From Sorangium cellulosum (GTDB taxonomy: Bacteria; Myxococcota_A; Polyangia; Polyangiales; Polyangiaceae): a DNA stretch of 64,000 nt. The position numbers and the translations under genes are program-made. Position 1 is the first letter of the stretch. Each line of letters starts with the position of its first letter. The stretch covers positions 806,001 to 870,000 of the forward strand of contig NZ_CP012673.1 of the NCBI RefSeq assembly GCF_002950945.1, written 5' to 3'. Below are positions 37,026 through 46,244 of the stretch, piece after piece. Below the pieces are notes generated by a model. The model saw only the letters and a program-made list of their open reading frames with translations. It did not search any database and had not been told where the DNA came from.

Positions 37026-38012
37026 TCAGGGGGAATCAGAGGCCGAGAAGTCCGAGCATTTGCGCAGGCCATTGCAGTTGCCGCTCGCGCAATCCGCGTC
37101 GTTGATGCAATCCTCCCCGGGGGCCACCTTGCACTCGCCTGCGGCGCTGCAGACGTTGGCCTCCTCGCAGGTGTCCGCCTCTCCCGCCGTCACGTTCGAG
37201 CACGTGCCGGCCAGCCCCTCGACGTTGCACGCCTGGCAGGCGTTGTTGCAGACCGTGTCGCAGCAGACGCCGTCGATGCAGTTCCCGGTGCCGCACTCCT
37301 CCTCGGCCTCGCACGCCTGACCGTTCGCGGCCTTGCACTCGCCCGCGGCGTCGCACGCCTCGTTCTCCGCGCAGCCCCGGTCGACCGTGCCGGGCGCAGC
37401 CAGCTCGCATTGACCGTCGTCGCCGCAGACGTGGCAGCTCGCGCAGTGCGCGTCCTCCGTGCACTCCGTGAGGCACTCGTTGGTCTCCGCGTCGCAGGCG
37501 AACGTCTCGCACGACGTCGCCTCGCCGGCCGTGCACTCCTCGCTCTCGCCGTCACACGTGCTGCCGGCCGTCTGCACGCTGTCGACGCACGCCTGCTCGG
37601 CGCAGACGGCCTCGGCCTTGGTCGGGCCGCAGACGCCGTCGTCCTCGCCCGACTCCTTGAGCGCGGCGGTGCAGGAGTCGCAGCCCTTGTCGCAGGCGGT
37701 GTCGCAGCAGACGCCGTCGGCGCAGGACTCGCTCTCGCAGTCCTCGGCCGCCGTGCACGCCTTGCCCTGCTCACACGGCTCACAGCTGCCGCCGCAGTCG
37801 ACGTCGGTCTCGTCGCCGTTCTTCGTCCCGTCCGTACAGTTGGTCGTGTCGCCGCCGGCGTTACCGCCGACACCCCCGCCGACGCCCCCGCCGCCGTTGC
37901 CGTCGTCGATGAGGCCGCGGTCGACGGTCGCGATGAGCTCGCAGCCCATCGCGGTGGTCGACAGCGCCCCGGCGCAGAGCGCCATCGCGAGAAGGTACTG
38001 GTTCTTCCACAT
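37026..38012 (-). CDS. cysteine-rich secreted lipoprotein
   Basis: ATG 38012 follows AAGGGG at a 6-base spacing; the in-frame ATG at 38018 is too close to it. The 328-residue product has a signal peptide with lipobox TTAMGCEL. A Gly/Val linker follows, then about 45 cysteines in repeated modules such as NGDETDVDCGGSCEPC, DGVCCDTACDKGCDSC and AGECKVAPGEDC. The GVCCDTxC module occurs at least twice, about 100 residues apart, suggesting internal duplication. These modules are common in myxobacterial outer-surface proteins. It lies 10 bp after the PEGA-protein gene and is probably cotranscribed with it. Confidence 0.82.
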   Translation of the reverse strand: MWKNQYLLAMALCAGALSTTAMGCELIATVDRGLIDDGNGGGGVGGGVGGNAGGDTTNCTDGTKNGDETDVDCGGSCEPCEQGKACTAAEDCESESCADGVCCDTACDKGCDSCTAALKESGEDDGVCGPTKAEAVCAEQACVDSVQTAGSTCDGESEECTAGEATSCETFACDAETNECLTECTEDAHCASCHVCGDDGQCELAAPGTVDRGCAENEACDAAGECKAANGQACEAEEECGTGNCIDGVCCDTVCNNACQACNVEGLAGTCSNVTAGEADTCEEANVCSAAGECKVAPGEDCINDADCASGNCNGLRKCSDFSASDSP

Positions 38013-38022
38013 AGTCATCCCC

Positions 38023-39324
38023 TTAGAAGGTGAACTGCGCGGCAGCACCGCCGCCGGTCGGGCTGACGAACGGAGCGACGAACGCCTTCTTTGTGCCGGT
38101 GGAGGCAGCGGCCTTCGTCTCCGCCGGCGTGTCGTCGCCGGTGAGGAGCAGGACCGCGCCGGTGGCTCCGAACGTGATCGCCACGGCGAAGGACATGTCG
38201 CAGATGAGGGCGTTGCGGTCGACCGCGTCCGCGTTCTTGTGGGTCGGGTTCTTCTCGAAATCGCTCTGCGCGCTGAGCGCCTGGATGCCGAAGATGGTCC
38301 CGACCACGGCGCCGACGCCGGCGACCCCGAAGGTGACGAAGGCCGGCACGAGAGAGCGCGCCTCGACCGGCGGCGCGGGCGGCGGCTGGGTCGCCGGAGG
38401 CGGCGTCGCGGGCGGCGTCGTCGTCGCGGGCGGCGGCTGCGTCACCGCAGCGACGGCCGGCGGCTGCTGCGTCAGCTGCACGTTGACCTCGCGGTTCTCG
38501 GCGAAGGTGACCTCGATCTCCTGGCTCGCGTCGACGAACCCCTCGGCCGAGACGTTGAGCGTGTGCTTGCCGGGCGGGACCGAGAGCTCCGGGCCCGTCT
38601 GGGCCACGCCGTCGACGGAGATCTTGGCGTTCGCGGTCGGCGGCGTGATCGCGACCTTCACCTTGGCCGGCGTCTTCTTGAGCGCCTCGACGCGGCCCTG
38701 CGCCTCGGTGATCTTGTCCTTGAACTTGTCGGCGTCCGGCTTGGAGTCGAGGAACGACTGCCAGGCCGCGACCGCCTCGACCGCGAGCCCCTGCTTGTCG
38801 AGCGAGAGCGCGAGCTTGTACTTCGGCGCGGCGCCGGGCACGTACGCGTCCGCCTGGCGATAGAGCTCGGCCGCGGTGGCGTACTCGCCCTTGTCGAACC
38901 GGGCCTCGGCCTCCTTGTAGAGCTTCTTCGCCTCGTCCTTCTTCTGCTTCTCCGTCAGCGGCTTCTTCGGCTTCGCGGCCGCTGCCGCCTTCGCGGGATC
39001 GCCGGCCTTTCCGGGCGCCGCCGTCGCGGGCGTCCCGGCCGCGGGCGGCGTCGCGCCGGCCGCGGGCGGCGTCGTCCCGGCCGCGGGGGGCGTCGCGCCG
39101 GCGGCGGGCGGCGTCGCGCCGGCCGCTGGCGGCGTCGTCCCGGCCGGGGGCGGCGCTGCAGGGGTGGCCCCAGGGGTCACCTGCGCGGCGGGCTTGGCCG
39201 CCGGAGGCGCCGCCTGCTTCCCATCCGCCTGTGCAGACGCCGGACCGACGTTCGTCAGCGTCAGCAGCCCAGAGACCATTGCCGCCGAGGTCAAGATCGT
39301 CAGCCGACCGGATCGTGAACGCAT
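38023..39324 (-). CDS. TPR/PEGA-domain membrane protein
   Basis: ATG 39324 follows GGAGGAGGG; 433 residues. A signal peptide (ending GPASAQA) precedes a repeat region of five tandem 7-residue units (TPPAAGA/T). Residues about 120-215 form TPR-like helices (ARFDKGEYATAAELYRQA). A PEGA-type domain follows (ISVDGVAQTGPELSVPPGKHTL, about 225-265). The C-terminus has two membrane segments (FVTFGVAGVGAVVGTIFG and FAVAITFGATGAVLLL). Such proteins are frequent, poorly understood envelope components of myxobacteria. It is cotranscribed with the Cys-rich lipoprotein gene. Confidence 0.85.
   Translation of the reverse strand: MRSRSGRLTILTSAAMVSGLLTLTNVGPASAQADGKQAAPPAAKPAAQVTPGATPAAPPPAGTTPPAAGATPPAAGATPPAAGTTPPAAGATPPAAGTPATAAPGKAGDPAKAAAAAKPKKPLTEKQKKDEAKKLYKEAEARFDKGEYATAAELYRQADAYVPGAAPKYKLALSLDKQGLAVEAVAAWQSFLDSKPDADKFKDKITEAQGRVEALKKTPAKVKVAITPPTANAKISVDGVAQTGPELSVPPGKHTLNVSAEGFVDASQEIEVTFAENREVNVQLTQQPPAVAAVTQPPPATTTPPATPPPATQPPPAPPVEARSLVPAFVTFGVAGVGAVVGTIFGIQALSAQSDFEKNPTHKNADAVDRNALICDMSFAVAITFGATGAVLLLTGDDTPAETKAAASTGTKKAFVAPFVSPTGGGAAAQFTF
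39037..39141. repeat. five tandem 21-bp units in the PEGA gene
   Basis: 39037-39057, 39058-39078, 39079-39099, 39100-39120 and 39121-39141 are near-identical 21-mers (GGCCGCGGGCGGCGTCG then CGCC or TCCC) encoding the 7-residue Pro/Ala linker unit; a sixth copy is degenerate. Copy number could change without breaking frame. Confidence 0.85.
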
Positions 39325-39466
39325 ACCGTAAGCCCTCCTCCGCGGATAGTGTCGCGTGGGCGCCCACTTAAGCCTTGAAGGCCGCTCTACACAAGGGTTT
39401 TCGCGCCCGCTCTCTCCGCCGCGCGCGCGCGTCACCCGGGGCCCTCCCACACGCGCGGCGCTCGAA

Positions 39467-40075
39467 TCAAGGCTCATCGCCTCGCTCGAGCCATGCAGGG
39501 AACCGGAGCCTCGCCTCGATGCCGAAGCCGACGGTCGCCTGGCGCATACGCGCGGCGCGCTCGGGGCCGCGCGGGAGGCTCTCGCGGAGCCGGCGCAGCG
39601 CCGCGATGTAGCGCGCGAACCGGGGATCCGCGAAGAGCGCGCTGAGGTCCTCCCGGATGCGCCGTAGGGTACCTGGGCTGACACCATGGCTGCTGAAGCT
39701 CATGGTCAATCCGGAGGCGGCGACGACCGAGGGATTGGCGAAATTTGACACCTCCGGGCGATCCAGCGTGCAGACGAGGCGCCCGACGTCCGTGAGCTCG
39801 CGGTGCAGGCGTTGCGAGAGCGCGTCGTCGCCGGGCGCGAGGAACACGATCGCCGCGCCCGCGAGATCGTCGTCCACGAAGGATCGCCGGTGCAGCTCGA
39901 TCAGGCCCTCGCGGCTCGCGCGCTCGATCGACGCCTCGACCGGGCCCGGCGTGACCACGGAGACGCGGGCGCCTGCCGAGAGGAGCCGCTCAACGGCGAG
40001 CGGCGCCTCGCCCTCGGCGCCGAGGACGAGGGCCCGCCGGCCGTTGAGGTCGAGGGCGATGGGGAAGAGGCGCAT
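39467..40075 (-). CDS. precorrin-2 dehydrogenase/sirohydrochlorin ferrochelatase (CysG N-terminal type)
   Basis: ATG 40075 gives 202 residues. The Rossmann start reads FPIALDLNGRRALVLGAEGEA. Then VCTLDRPEVSNFANPSVVAA and the catalytic-domain motif LTMSFSSHGVSPGTLRRIREDL follow the CysG/Met8 pattern. This enzyme oxidises precorrin-2 and inserts iron to make siroheme, or feeds the cobalamin route. No methyltransferase domain (CysG-C) is attached. The canonical GGGxVA loop reads VLGAEGEA here, so NAD binding may be altered. The need for cobalamin by NrdJ makes a B12 role conceivable, but no other cobalamin genes are visible. Confidence 0.78.
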   Translation of the reverse strand: MRLFPIALDLNGRRALVLGAEGEAPLAVERLLSAGARVSVVTPGPVEASIERASREGLIELHRRSFVDDDLAGAAIVFLAPGDDALSQRLHRELTDVGRLVCTLDRPEVSNFANPSVVAASGLTMSFSSHGVSPGTLRRIREDLSALFADPRFARYIAALRRLRESLPRGPERAARMRQATVGFGIEARLRFPAWLERGDEP

Positions 40076-40170
40076 GGGATGGAGTCGACACGCGCGGGAG
40101 CGCGCACGACGATTGTAGACCAGCGCGCCGCACCGCGGGGGCTCGCGTGTGCGCCCCGCGGCCGCGTGCC

Positions 40171-41064
40171 TCAACGACCGGGACGGCCCGGCGGCGGGGC
40201 TGCGGTCGGGCTCGGCGGAGGCGGGCTCGGCGGCGGCGGAGCGGGCGGAAGAAACGACGGCGTGCGGAACGCGAGCTTCCTGTCGGCGTTGCCGATGCGC
40301 GTCACGAACAGGCCGACGAAGGAGCCGAACAGCGAGTCGCCCGGCCCGATGGCGGTGGAGCCGGGCGGGCGGGTGACCCACCGCTTGATGCGATCGAGCA
40401 TCTCGGCGCTCATGGGGTTCACCTCGACGAGCACCGCGACGAAATAGCGGCTGCCCTCGCGCACGAGGGACCGCTCGACCAGCGGCATCTTCCGGGCCTC
40501 GGCGCAGTTGCGGAGCACGCCCTCCACGTTGACCGCGACCGTGCTCGACTGACCTCCCGCCTGGAAGAGCTGGATCCGGAACACCTCGTCCCAGAGGTCG
40601 TAGACGATCCGGCAGCTCTTCGCGGTGAGCGCGACGGGGTCGCCGCCGCTCTCGCTGAAGAGGTAGCCGCGCATCGTGATGACGGTGGGGAGCCCGCTGA
40701 GCAGCTTCTTCGAGATCTCGCCGTCGACCACGTCGCGGAAGCTCACGGTGAGCTGCACGAGGGTCTTGTCGAGCGTCACGCTCGCCGCCCGCGTGGGCAG
40801 CGCCGCCGGCGTGCCGAGGGCCCGCTGGGCGTCGGCGTCGTCGGCCTCCTTCGCCGGTGGCCCGCTCCCCGCGGCGCCGGGTCCTTGCTGCGCCCCCGAC
40901 GGGCGCGCGCCGAGCCCGAGCCCGGCGAGCAGGCCGATCGCGAGCCAGCGCGCGCCCGCGCTCCGCCGTGCTGCGCGGCGGAGCGCGGGCGCGCGGCTCG
41001 CCGCCCGGTCGCCCGCCGCGCGCCGCGCGCCGCGGGGCCCGCGACCTGCGCCCGAGCAGGTCAT
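40171..41064 (-). CDS. periplasmic or membrane-anchored protein, DUF4390-like, coupled to Omp85 gene
   Basis: ATG 41064 overlaps the stop of the upstream Omp85-type gene (ATGA). The 297-residue protein has an Arg/Ala-rich start and a hydrophobic segment near 40-57 (WLAIGLLAGLGLGARPSGA), either a signal peptide or an anchor. A mature domain at about 95-255 (VQLTVSFRDVVDGEISKKLLSGLPTV) resembles DUF4390-type envelope proteins. A Pro-rich tail ends it. Coupling suggests that it acts with the barrel protein. The family assignment is tentative; the topology is more certain. Confidence 0.65.
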   Translation of the reverse strand: MTCSGAGRGPRGARRAAGDRAASRAPALRRAARRSAGARWLAIGLLAGLGLGARPSGAQQGPGAAGSGPPAKEADDADAQRALGTPAALPTRAASVTLDKTLVQLTVSFRDVVDGEISKKLLSGLPTVITMRGYLFSESGGDPVALTAKSCRIVYDLWDEVFRIQLFQAGGQSSTVAVNVEGVLRNCAEARKMPLVERSLVREGSRYFVAVLVEVNPMSAEMLDRIKRWVTRPPGSTAIGPGDSLFGSFVGLFVTRIGNADRKLAFRTPSFLPPAPPPPSPPPPSPTAAPPPGRPGR

Positions 41065-42614
41065 TTCCGCTCACCGTGCCGCGCCGGGATCATCCCGAGC
41101 AGGTTCGAGAAGGCGAGCGTCACGCCGCCGACCGACGTGTCGACCCGCAGGCCGAGGTTGTACGTGACGTCCACAGGGACGCGGGCGAGGCCCTCGTACC
41201 CGGCCGGCGCGTCGGTGAGCTCGCGGCGGGTCGCGACCCCGTAGAGGCCCGCGGCGCCGAAGAGGTCGACGCCGTAGATGGAGCCGCGCCCCGCGTAGAG
41301 CGGGATCCGGTACTCCGCCTCGAGCTTGGCGGCGAAGTCGCCGTACCGGACCTCGATGATGTCCGTGCCGAGGAAGTTCGGCGGCTGCCGTCGGTCGGGG
41401 GCGAGGTCGAGGAGCCGGTCCGGGAGGAGGTCGGTGAAATCGCCGACGTAGAACTTCTCGAAGAAGGGGGCGTCGCCCGCGACGGCGCCGGCGAACGCCT
41501 TGAGGCGGAGCACGTGCCCGAGCGGCAGGCGGAACCAGCGCTGCGCGCCGAACTCGAACTTCTGGTAGCCGTAATCGCTGCCGAACGGCGGCACGCCCAC
41601 CGTGACCGAGGCGGACGCGAAGGTCCCGCGCGTCGTCAGGAAGGGCGCGTCGCGCGTGTCGTGATCGATCGCGGCGCGCAGCGACGAGAGCACCGTCCTG
41701 CCGCCCAGGATGTCGAAATCGATCGGCTCGCGGCGATCGCCGCGCATGTGCGACGCGACCGTGGGCACGGTCGCGTCGATCTGCTCCAGGTGGTAGTCGA
41801 GCGACAGCTGCGACGAGGAGGAGACGTGGTGACCCGTGCCGAGGGTCGCGCCGAACCGCTTGTAGGCGACGACGGCGTAGCCGGTGACCTCGCGCTGCTC
41901 GAGCAGCGGGGACTCGAACGCGACGTCCCGGCTGCCGAAGAAGTCCCGGGCGTCGTTGTAAAGCACGGTGACCGCGGCCGACCAGCGGGTCCCCACGAAC
42001 GCGGGATCGACGAAGCGGGTCCTCAGAGCGAGCTGATCCGCCGCGAGGCCGACGCCGGCGCCGAGGGTGATCCCCGTCCCCGCGAGGTTGGTCTCGGCGA
42101 CCTGGACGCCGGTGAACGCGGAGAGCGGCCTGGCGTTGCCCGCCGTATCCTCGTCGGCGGCGATGCCCAGCCAGAGGTCCCGGACGATGAACGTGTTGCG
42201 CTCGACCACGTCGAGCACGAGCGTCGCGCTGCCGCGCTCCACCCCTTTCCGGAGCGACAGGCCGACCGAGGCGAAGAACCCGGTCCCGAGGAGCCGGTAT
42301 CGCGTGAGCTCGATCTCCGGATCCTCGACGTCGAGCACGTCCCCCGCGCGGAAGCCGACGTACCGGAGGATCACGCGCGCGGCCGTCCGCTGGTTGCCCC
42401 GGATTTCGACGCCGTCGAGGAGGTACCGGACGCGATGCCGCTCCTGCAGTGGCGCGCTCACGCCCGCGCCGGTCGCGTGGGCGTGAGCGGCCGCGGGGGG
42501 CCGTCGATCCGGCGCCGCGGGCTCTGCGCCGCCCGCGCTCTGCCCGAGCGCGCGGCCCGGGAGCGCCCCTGCGAGCAGCGCGCTACAGAGCGCGAGGAAT
42601 GCGCGGCTGAGCAC
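41061..42614 (-). CDS. Omp85/TamA-like outer-membrane barrel protein with one POTRA domain
   Basis: 517 residues. A signal peptide (MLSRAFLALCSALLAGALPGRALGQ) is followed by a Pro/Ala linker and one clear POTRA (VRYLLDGVEIRGNQRTAARVI to DVVERN, about 62-140). A C-terminal barrel ends in FSNLLGMIPARHGERK. The DIIEVRYGDFAAKLEAEYRIPL and GVDLFGAAGLYG stretches match Omp85 barrels. With one POTRA it is closer to the ShlB/TamA-like and two-partner transporters than to BamA. Its stop overlaps the start of the DUF4390-like gene, so the two probably form a small envelope module. Confidence 0.82.
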   Translation of the reverse strand: MLSRAFLALCSALLAGALPGRALGQSAGGAEPAAPDRRPPAAAHAHATGAGVSAPLQERHRVRYLLDGVEIRGNQRTAARVILRYVGFRAGDVLDVEDPEIELTRYRLLGTGFFASVGLSLRKGVERGSATLVLDVVERNTFIVRDLWLGIAADEDTAGNARPLSAFTGVQVAETNLAGTGITLGAGVGLAADQLALRTRFVDPAFVGTRWSAAVTVLYNDARDFFGSRDVAFESPLLEQREVTGYAVVAYKRFGATLGTGHHVSSSSQLSLDYHLEQIDATVPTVASHMRGDRREPIDFDILGGRTVLSSLRAAIDHDTRDAPFLTTRGTFASASVTVGVPPFGSDYGYQKFEFGAQRWFRLPLGHVLRLKAFAGAVAGDAPFFEKFYVGDFTDLLPDRLLDLAPDRRQPPNFLGTDIIEVRYGDFAAKLEAEYRIPLYAGRGSIYGVDLFGAAGLYGVATRRELTDAPAGYEGLARVPVDVTYNLGLRVDTSVGGVTLAFSNLLGMIPARHGERK

Positions 42615-42708
42615 GGGGGGCAGGGGTCTGGCCGGGGGGCGTGAGGGGCTCGGGAATCACGAGGAGGGCCCGCCGGGCTCCGACGGCACCGCCGGAGCTT
42701 CGGTGGCG

Positions 42709-43608
42709 TCAGCGGCGCAGCGTAGCACGAGCGGCCTGCTCGCCGGAGGGATCGGTCGCGTCGAGATCGGCGAGCGCGGCGTCCGCGGCCAGCGCGGCGT
42801 CCGCGGCGGCGCGCGGCAGCCCGCAGCAGCGGATCCGCGCCGCTGGCTCTGCGTGCGCCGGCCAGCGCGGCTTGGCCGGCGTCGGGGTGGCCCGGGTGTG
42901 CTCCGCCAGCGCGAGCAGATCCAGCCGGGCCGGCGTCGGCTCGGCCAGGTGATCGATCGCGGCGAGCAGCAGCGCCTGGACCTCGGCCAGCACGCCGGCG
43001 TCGCGCGTCCAGCGCGCCCCGGAGCTCGCGGCGATGGCGCGGGCGAGCAGGAGCTCCGCGCGGCCGCGCACGTCCGCGGGGATCCAGTCCGCGACGAGCG
43101 GATCGGCGAGCATGGCCAGCGTGCTGCGCAGCGCGGCGATGCGGCGCGGGCCGAACCGCTCCGGCGCGCGCGCGGCGTGGCGCGAGAGGCGCAGCGCCCT
43201 GCGGAGCGCGCGCCTCGCCGCCCTGCCGACGACGGCGCCGCGCAGGGTGAGCCGCTCGCGCGGGGCGTCGAGCGCGCGCAGCACCGCGGCCAGCGAGAGC
43301 CCACCGGCGATCACGAGCGCGACGGTCAAGCCGGTGGCTCCAGCGCCGCGCAGCGGAAAGCCGCCGGTCGCGGCGACGAAGGCGCAGCCGGCGACGAGGA
43401 GGAGGCCGAGCGAGCCGAGCGCGCCCGCCGCATGCGGCGGGCTGCGAAAGGGCCCGCCTCCGCCCTGATGGATCCGGGTATACCCTTCGGGCGCGATGAG
43501 CCGCCCGCCGCTCGGGATGAGGCCCACCATGGCCCGCCGCGCCGCGCGCCCGAGGCCGACCTCCAGCGGGCCGAGCGCGATGCCGGGCGGCTCTCGGAAC
43601 GGGCTCAC
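42709..43608 (-). CDS. hypothetical membrane protein
   Basis: I start it at GTG 43608 (299 residues); ATG 43626 is an alternative. After a 50-residue cytoplasmic part there are two membrane segments (LGSLGLLLVAGCAFVAAT, LTVALVIAGGLSLAAVLRA, about 65-120). A long Ala/Arg/Leu-rich helical region follows. No family recognised. It lies 94 bp upstream of the Omp85 gene on the same strand, so it may belong to that envelope unit. The GC-rich sequence supports only moderate confidence in the exact frame. Confidence 0.5.
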   Translation of the reverse strand: MSPFREPPGIALGPLEVGLGRAARRAMVGLIPSGGRLIAPEGYTRIHQGGGGPFRSPPHAAGALGSLGLLLVAGCAFVAATGGFPLRGAGATGLTVALVIAGGLSLAAVLRALDAPRERLTLRGAVVGRAARRALRRALRLSRHAARAPERFGPRRIAALRSTLAMLADPLVADWIPADVRGRAELLLARAIAASSGARWTRDAGVLAEVQALLLAAIDHLAEPTPARLDLLALAEHTRATPTPAKPRWPAHAEPAARIRCCGLPRAAADAALAADAALADLDATDPSGEQAARATLRR

Positions 43609-43876
43609 ACATCCAGGGTAGCCCATCCCCCGCTGGCGCGGAGGCCGCGCCGCGCCGCGGATTGCCCCGGAGGATTCCGTCCGGCGCTGTCCGTGTCTCC
43701 GCGGCACGGCAGCGCCGGAGCGGCCGACGGGGCGCACCCGGTGCGCGTACGCTTGCGAGTCGACCGCGATCTGCGAGGAGGTGCTCTTCGGCGGCTCGCC
43801 GGCGCTCACCACGTGGGTGGAGCGGTGCGTGATCGCGATGCCCGCCCCGGGGGGCTGACGCGACCGCGCCGCCGCT

Positions 43877-44566
43877 TCACGGCGCTTCCGTCTTGGGTCC
43901 CTGCGCCCGCCGCGCCTTCTCGACGAGGCCGCTCGTGCCCATGCGCGACGCGAGCGCGGAGAGGACCGCGCGCAGCGGGACGCCGCGCGACGCGACGCCC
44001 ACGAGCAGGTGGTAGATGACGTCCGCCGCCTCGGCCGCGACGCGGTCGTCACCCTCTCCGGCGATGGCCTGGGCGAGCTCGCCGGCCTCCTCGCGCAGCT
44101 TGGCGCCGATGAGCGGCGCGCCGCCGTCGAGCAGCTTGCGGGTGTAGCTCTTCGCGGCGGTGGACGCCTTCCGCTCCTCGATCTCCCGCTCGAGCGCCTC
44201 GAGCACGGCGGCCGCGTCCTGCCCCTCGTCGGCGGCCTCGGGCTCGCCGTCGCCGCGGGCCTCGATCTGCCGGAAGAAGCAGCTCGGGCTCCCGGTGTGG
44301 CAGGTCGGGCCGACAGGATCGGCGAGGACGAGGAGCGCGTCCGCGTCGCAGTCGGCATGGACGCTCGTCACCGCGAGCGTGTTGCCGCTCGTCGCCCCCT
44401 TTTCCCAGAGCTCGCCACGCGAGCGGCTGAAGAAGGTCGCGCGCCCCGTCTCCAGGGTGCGGGCGAGCGATTCTCGCGTCATGTACGCGAGCATCCGAAC
44501 CTGCCCGGTCAACCGATCCTGCACGACGGCCGGGATCAGCTTGCCCTCTCCGAATGCGATCTTCAC
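43877..44566 (-). CDS. hisIE: bifunctional phosphoribosyl-AMP cyclohydrolase/phosphoribosyl-ATP pyrophosphatase
   Basis: 229 residues. The HisI half (1-115) carries the zinc and metal motifs [12 protein letters not shown] and [10 protein letters not shown]. The HisE half (about 118-215) has [25 protein letters not shown] and [13 protein letters not shown]. Together they carry out the second and third steps of histidine synthesis. GTG 44566 lies only 3 bp after the lgt stop, so it is probably cotranscribed with lgt. No other his genes are nearby. Confidence 0.93.
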   Translation of the reverse strand: MKIAFGEGKLIPAVVQDRLTGQVRMLAYMTRESLARTLETGRATFFSRSRGELWEKGATSGNTLAVTSVHADCDADALLVLADPVGPTCHTGSPSCFFRQIEARGDGEPEAADEGQDAAAVLEALEREIEERKASTAAKSYTRKLLDGGAPLIGAKLREEAGELAQAIAGEGDDRVAAEAADVIYHLLVGVASRGVPLRAVLSALASRMGTSGLVEKARRAQGPKTEAP

Positions 44567-44569
44567 GGC

Positions 44570-46030
44570 CTACCCCTCTCCGGTGGTGTCGGGCGCGTCG
44601 GCGGTGCCGCCGCCCTCACGGGCCATCGCCCGATCGGTCCCCTTCGCGCTGCCGCGCCGCTCCCGCGACGCCTTGCCGCCGGCGGTCGCCTGCGGCCTCC
44701 GCTTCTCGTTCGCCTCGTCTTCGTCTTCGTCTTCGTCTTCGTCTTCGTCCTCGTCCTCGTCGTCGGCTGCGGTGGTCTTGCCCGCCGGCAGGTTGAGCGC
44801 CATCGCCTGCTCCGGGTGGTCCAGCGCGGCCTTGTAGTACACCGCGAAGGCGAAGGACGCAGCGAGCCCGGTCGCCAGCGCGACCGCCTGGGAGGTCGAG
44901 TACTGCAGCGTCGCGGATGCGCCGAACGTCTCGGGCTTGAGGATCAGGTACATGACCACCGCGGGCACGAAGGCGAGCGCCTGCGTCACCTTGCGCGCCA
45001 CGTCGTTGCGGAGGACGCGGGAGAACCCGATCGTGTAGCCCACGGCGAAGAGGAGGAGGCCTGCGGGGATCAGCACGTGCTCCGGCAGCGACGGCGGGAT
45101 CGAGCCGCGCTCCGCGTCGTCGCGCAGGAGCTCGAGCAGGTAGCGACAGACGCCGTAGGCGAACGTGAACAGGAGGAAGATCTCTCCGCGGAACTTCTGC
45201 CTGCGGCGCGCGAGGAGCAGGAGCGCGAGCAGCCCGGCGCCGACGAGCGACTCGTAGATCTGCGTCGGGTGCACGGCGAGCGACGCGTGGGAGGACGCAT
45301 CCAGCCCGCGCTCCTTGACGTGCTGCACCCACGCCGGGGAGCCGCTGCCGTGCTCCAGCGTCCCCTCGGGCCAGTGCGGGAACGTGCCGAGGCCCTTCAG
45401 CCAGCCCGGCGCCCCCTCGCCGAGCGGCCGGCCGAAGTCGCAGCCGAAGAGGTAACACCCGATGCGCGTGATCATGAGCCCCGAGGCGAGGCTCGGGACG
45501 GCGACGTCGGCCCACGGGAGCAGCGGGAGCTGGTGGGAGCGCAGGAACAGGTAGGATCCCACGAAGCCGCCGAGGAAGCCGCCGTACGCCACGAGCCCGC
45601 CGCGGCGGATGTCGAACATCGCGCCGAGCGAGTCGAACTCGTCGAGGTTCGTGAGGATGTAGAGCACGCGCGCTCCGAGGACCGCGGCGACCGCGGTGAC
45701 GACGTAGCAGTTCGCCATCGTCTCCCTCGGGAGCCCGTCGCGCTCCGCGAGGCCGAGCGTCAGGTACCAGCCGACGACCAGCGAGAGGCCGAGCATGACC
45801 CCGTAGCTGTAGATGGGCAGCGGGCCCAGGGTGTACGTGCTCTCCTTGAACTTGAAGGCGAGCGCGGCGAGCGCGAGACCCGCGATGCCCGCCGCGGCGG
45901 CGCCCGGCTTGTTCTTGCCGAGGAACAGCCCGACCGCGCCCGCGACCGCGACGCCCGCAGCGATCAGGAAGACCCAGAGCAGCGGCACGGCCCAGACGGG
46001 CAGCGGGACACGGAACAGGATGGGATGCAT
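44570..46030 (-). CDS. lgt: prolipoprotein diacylglyceryl transferase with acidic C-terminal extension
   Basis: 486 residues, well above the usual 270-300. Residues about 1-60 are an extra hydrophobic N-terminal region. The Lgt core follows: IYSYGVMLGLSLVVGWYL, FDIRRGGLVAYGGFLGGFVG (conserved HGGL-like motif read as RRGGLVAYGG), then RIGCYLFGCDFGRP and LAVHPTQIYESLVG. Several further membrane segments continue beyond the core to about 400. The C-terminus is a run of Asp-Glu repeats then a Lys/Arg/Gly tail. It lipidates the Cys of prolipoproteins, of which this window encodes several. It is followed by hisIE at 3 bp. Confidence 0.9.
   Translation of the reverse strand: MHPILFRVPLPVWAVPLLWVFLIAAGVAVAGAVGLFLGKNKPGAAAAGIAGLALAALAFKFKESTYTLGPLPIYSYGVMLGLSLVVGWYLTLGLAERDGLPRETMANCYVVTAVAAVLGARVLYILTNLDEFDSLGAMFDIRRGGLVAYGGFLGGFVGSYLFLRSHQLPLLPWADVAVPSLASGLMITRIGCYLFGCDFGRPLGEGAPGWLKGLGTFPHWPEGTLEHGSGSPAWVQHVKERGLDASSHASLAVHPTQIYESLVGAGLLALLLLARRRQKFRGEIFLLFTFAYGVCRYLLELLRDDAERGSIPPSLPEHVLIPAGLLLFAVGYTIGFSRVLRNDVARKVTQALAFVPAVVMYLILKPETFGASATLQYSTSQAVALATGLAASFAFAVYYKAALDHPEQAMALNLPAGKTTAADDEDEDEDEDEDEDEDEANEKRRPQATAGGKASRERRGSAKGTDRAMAREGGGTADAPDTTGEG
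44716..44757. repeat. hexanucleotide tandem repeat in lgt
   Basis: Five perfect CGTCTT units (44716-44745) and two CGTCCT variants (44746-44757) encode the Asp-Glu tail of Lgt. Six-base units change length without shifting frame. Confidence 0.9.
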
Positions 46031-46244
46031 GGCGCCTCTCCTTACGCCTGGGATTCGGCACCATCAAGCGCCGTCTCTGGGGCATGACGCATCGGGCCAA
46101 AGCCCTCGCAGCCACACGTCCGGGCGCATCGGGCAACGGCGATGCGCCCGGTCTGGCAGCGCCGCGCACCCTCTGGCGCGTCCTCTCGTCGTCGTCCGCG
46201 AGCGGCCCTCGAAGTCCGCGCGCGCCGCTGCTAGCATCGCTTCC

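Noticed and set aside
43661..43858. Plus-strand Cys-containing frame ending CVIAMPAPGG before hisIE
   Set aside because: No usable start codon or ribosome site, and no family; kept only as a note for the 268-bp gap.
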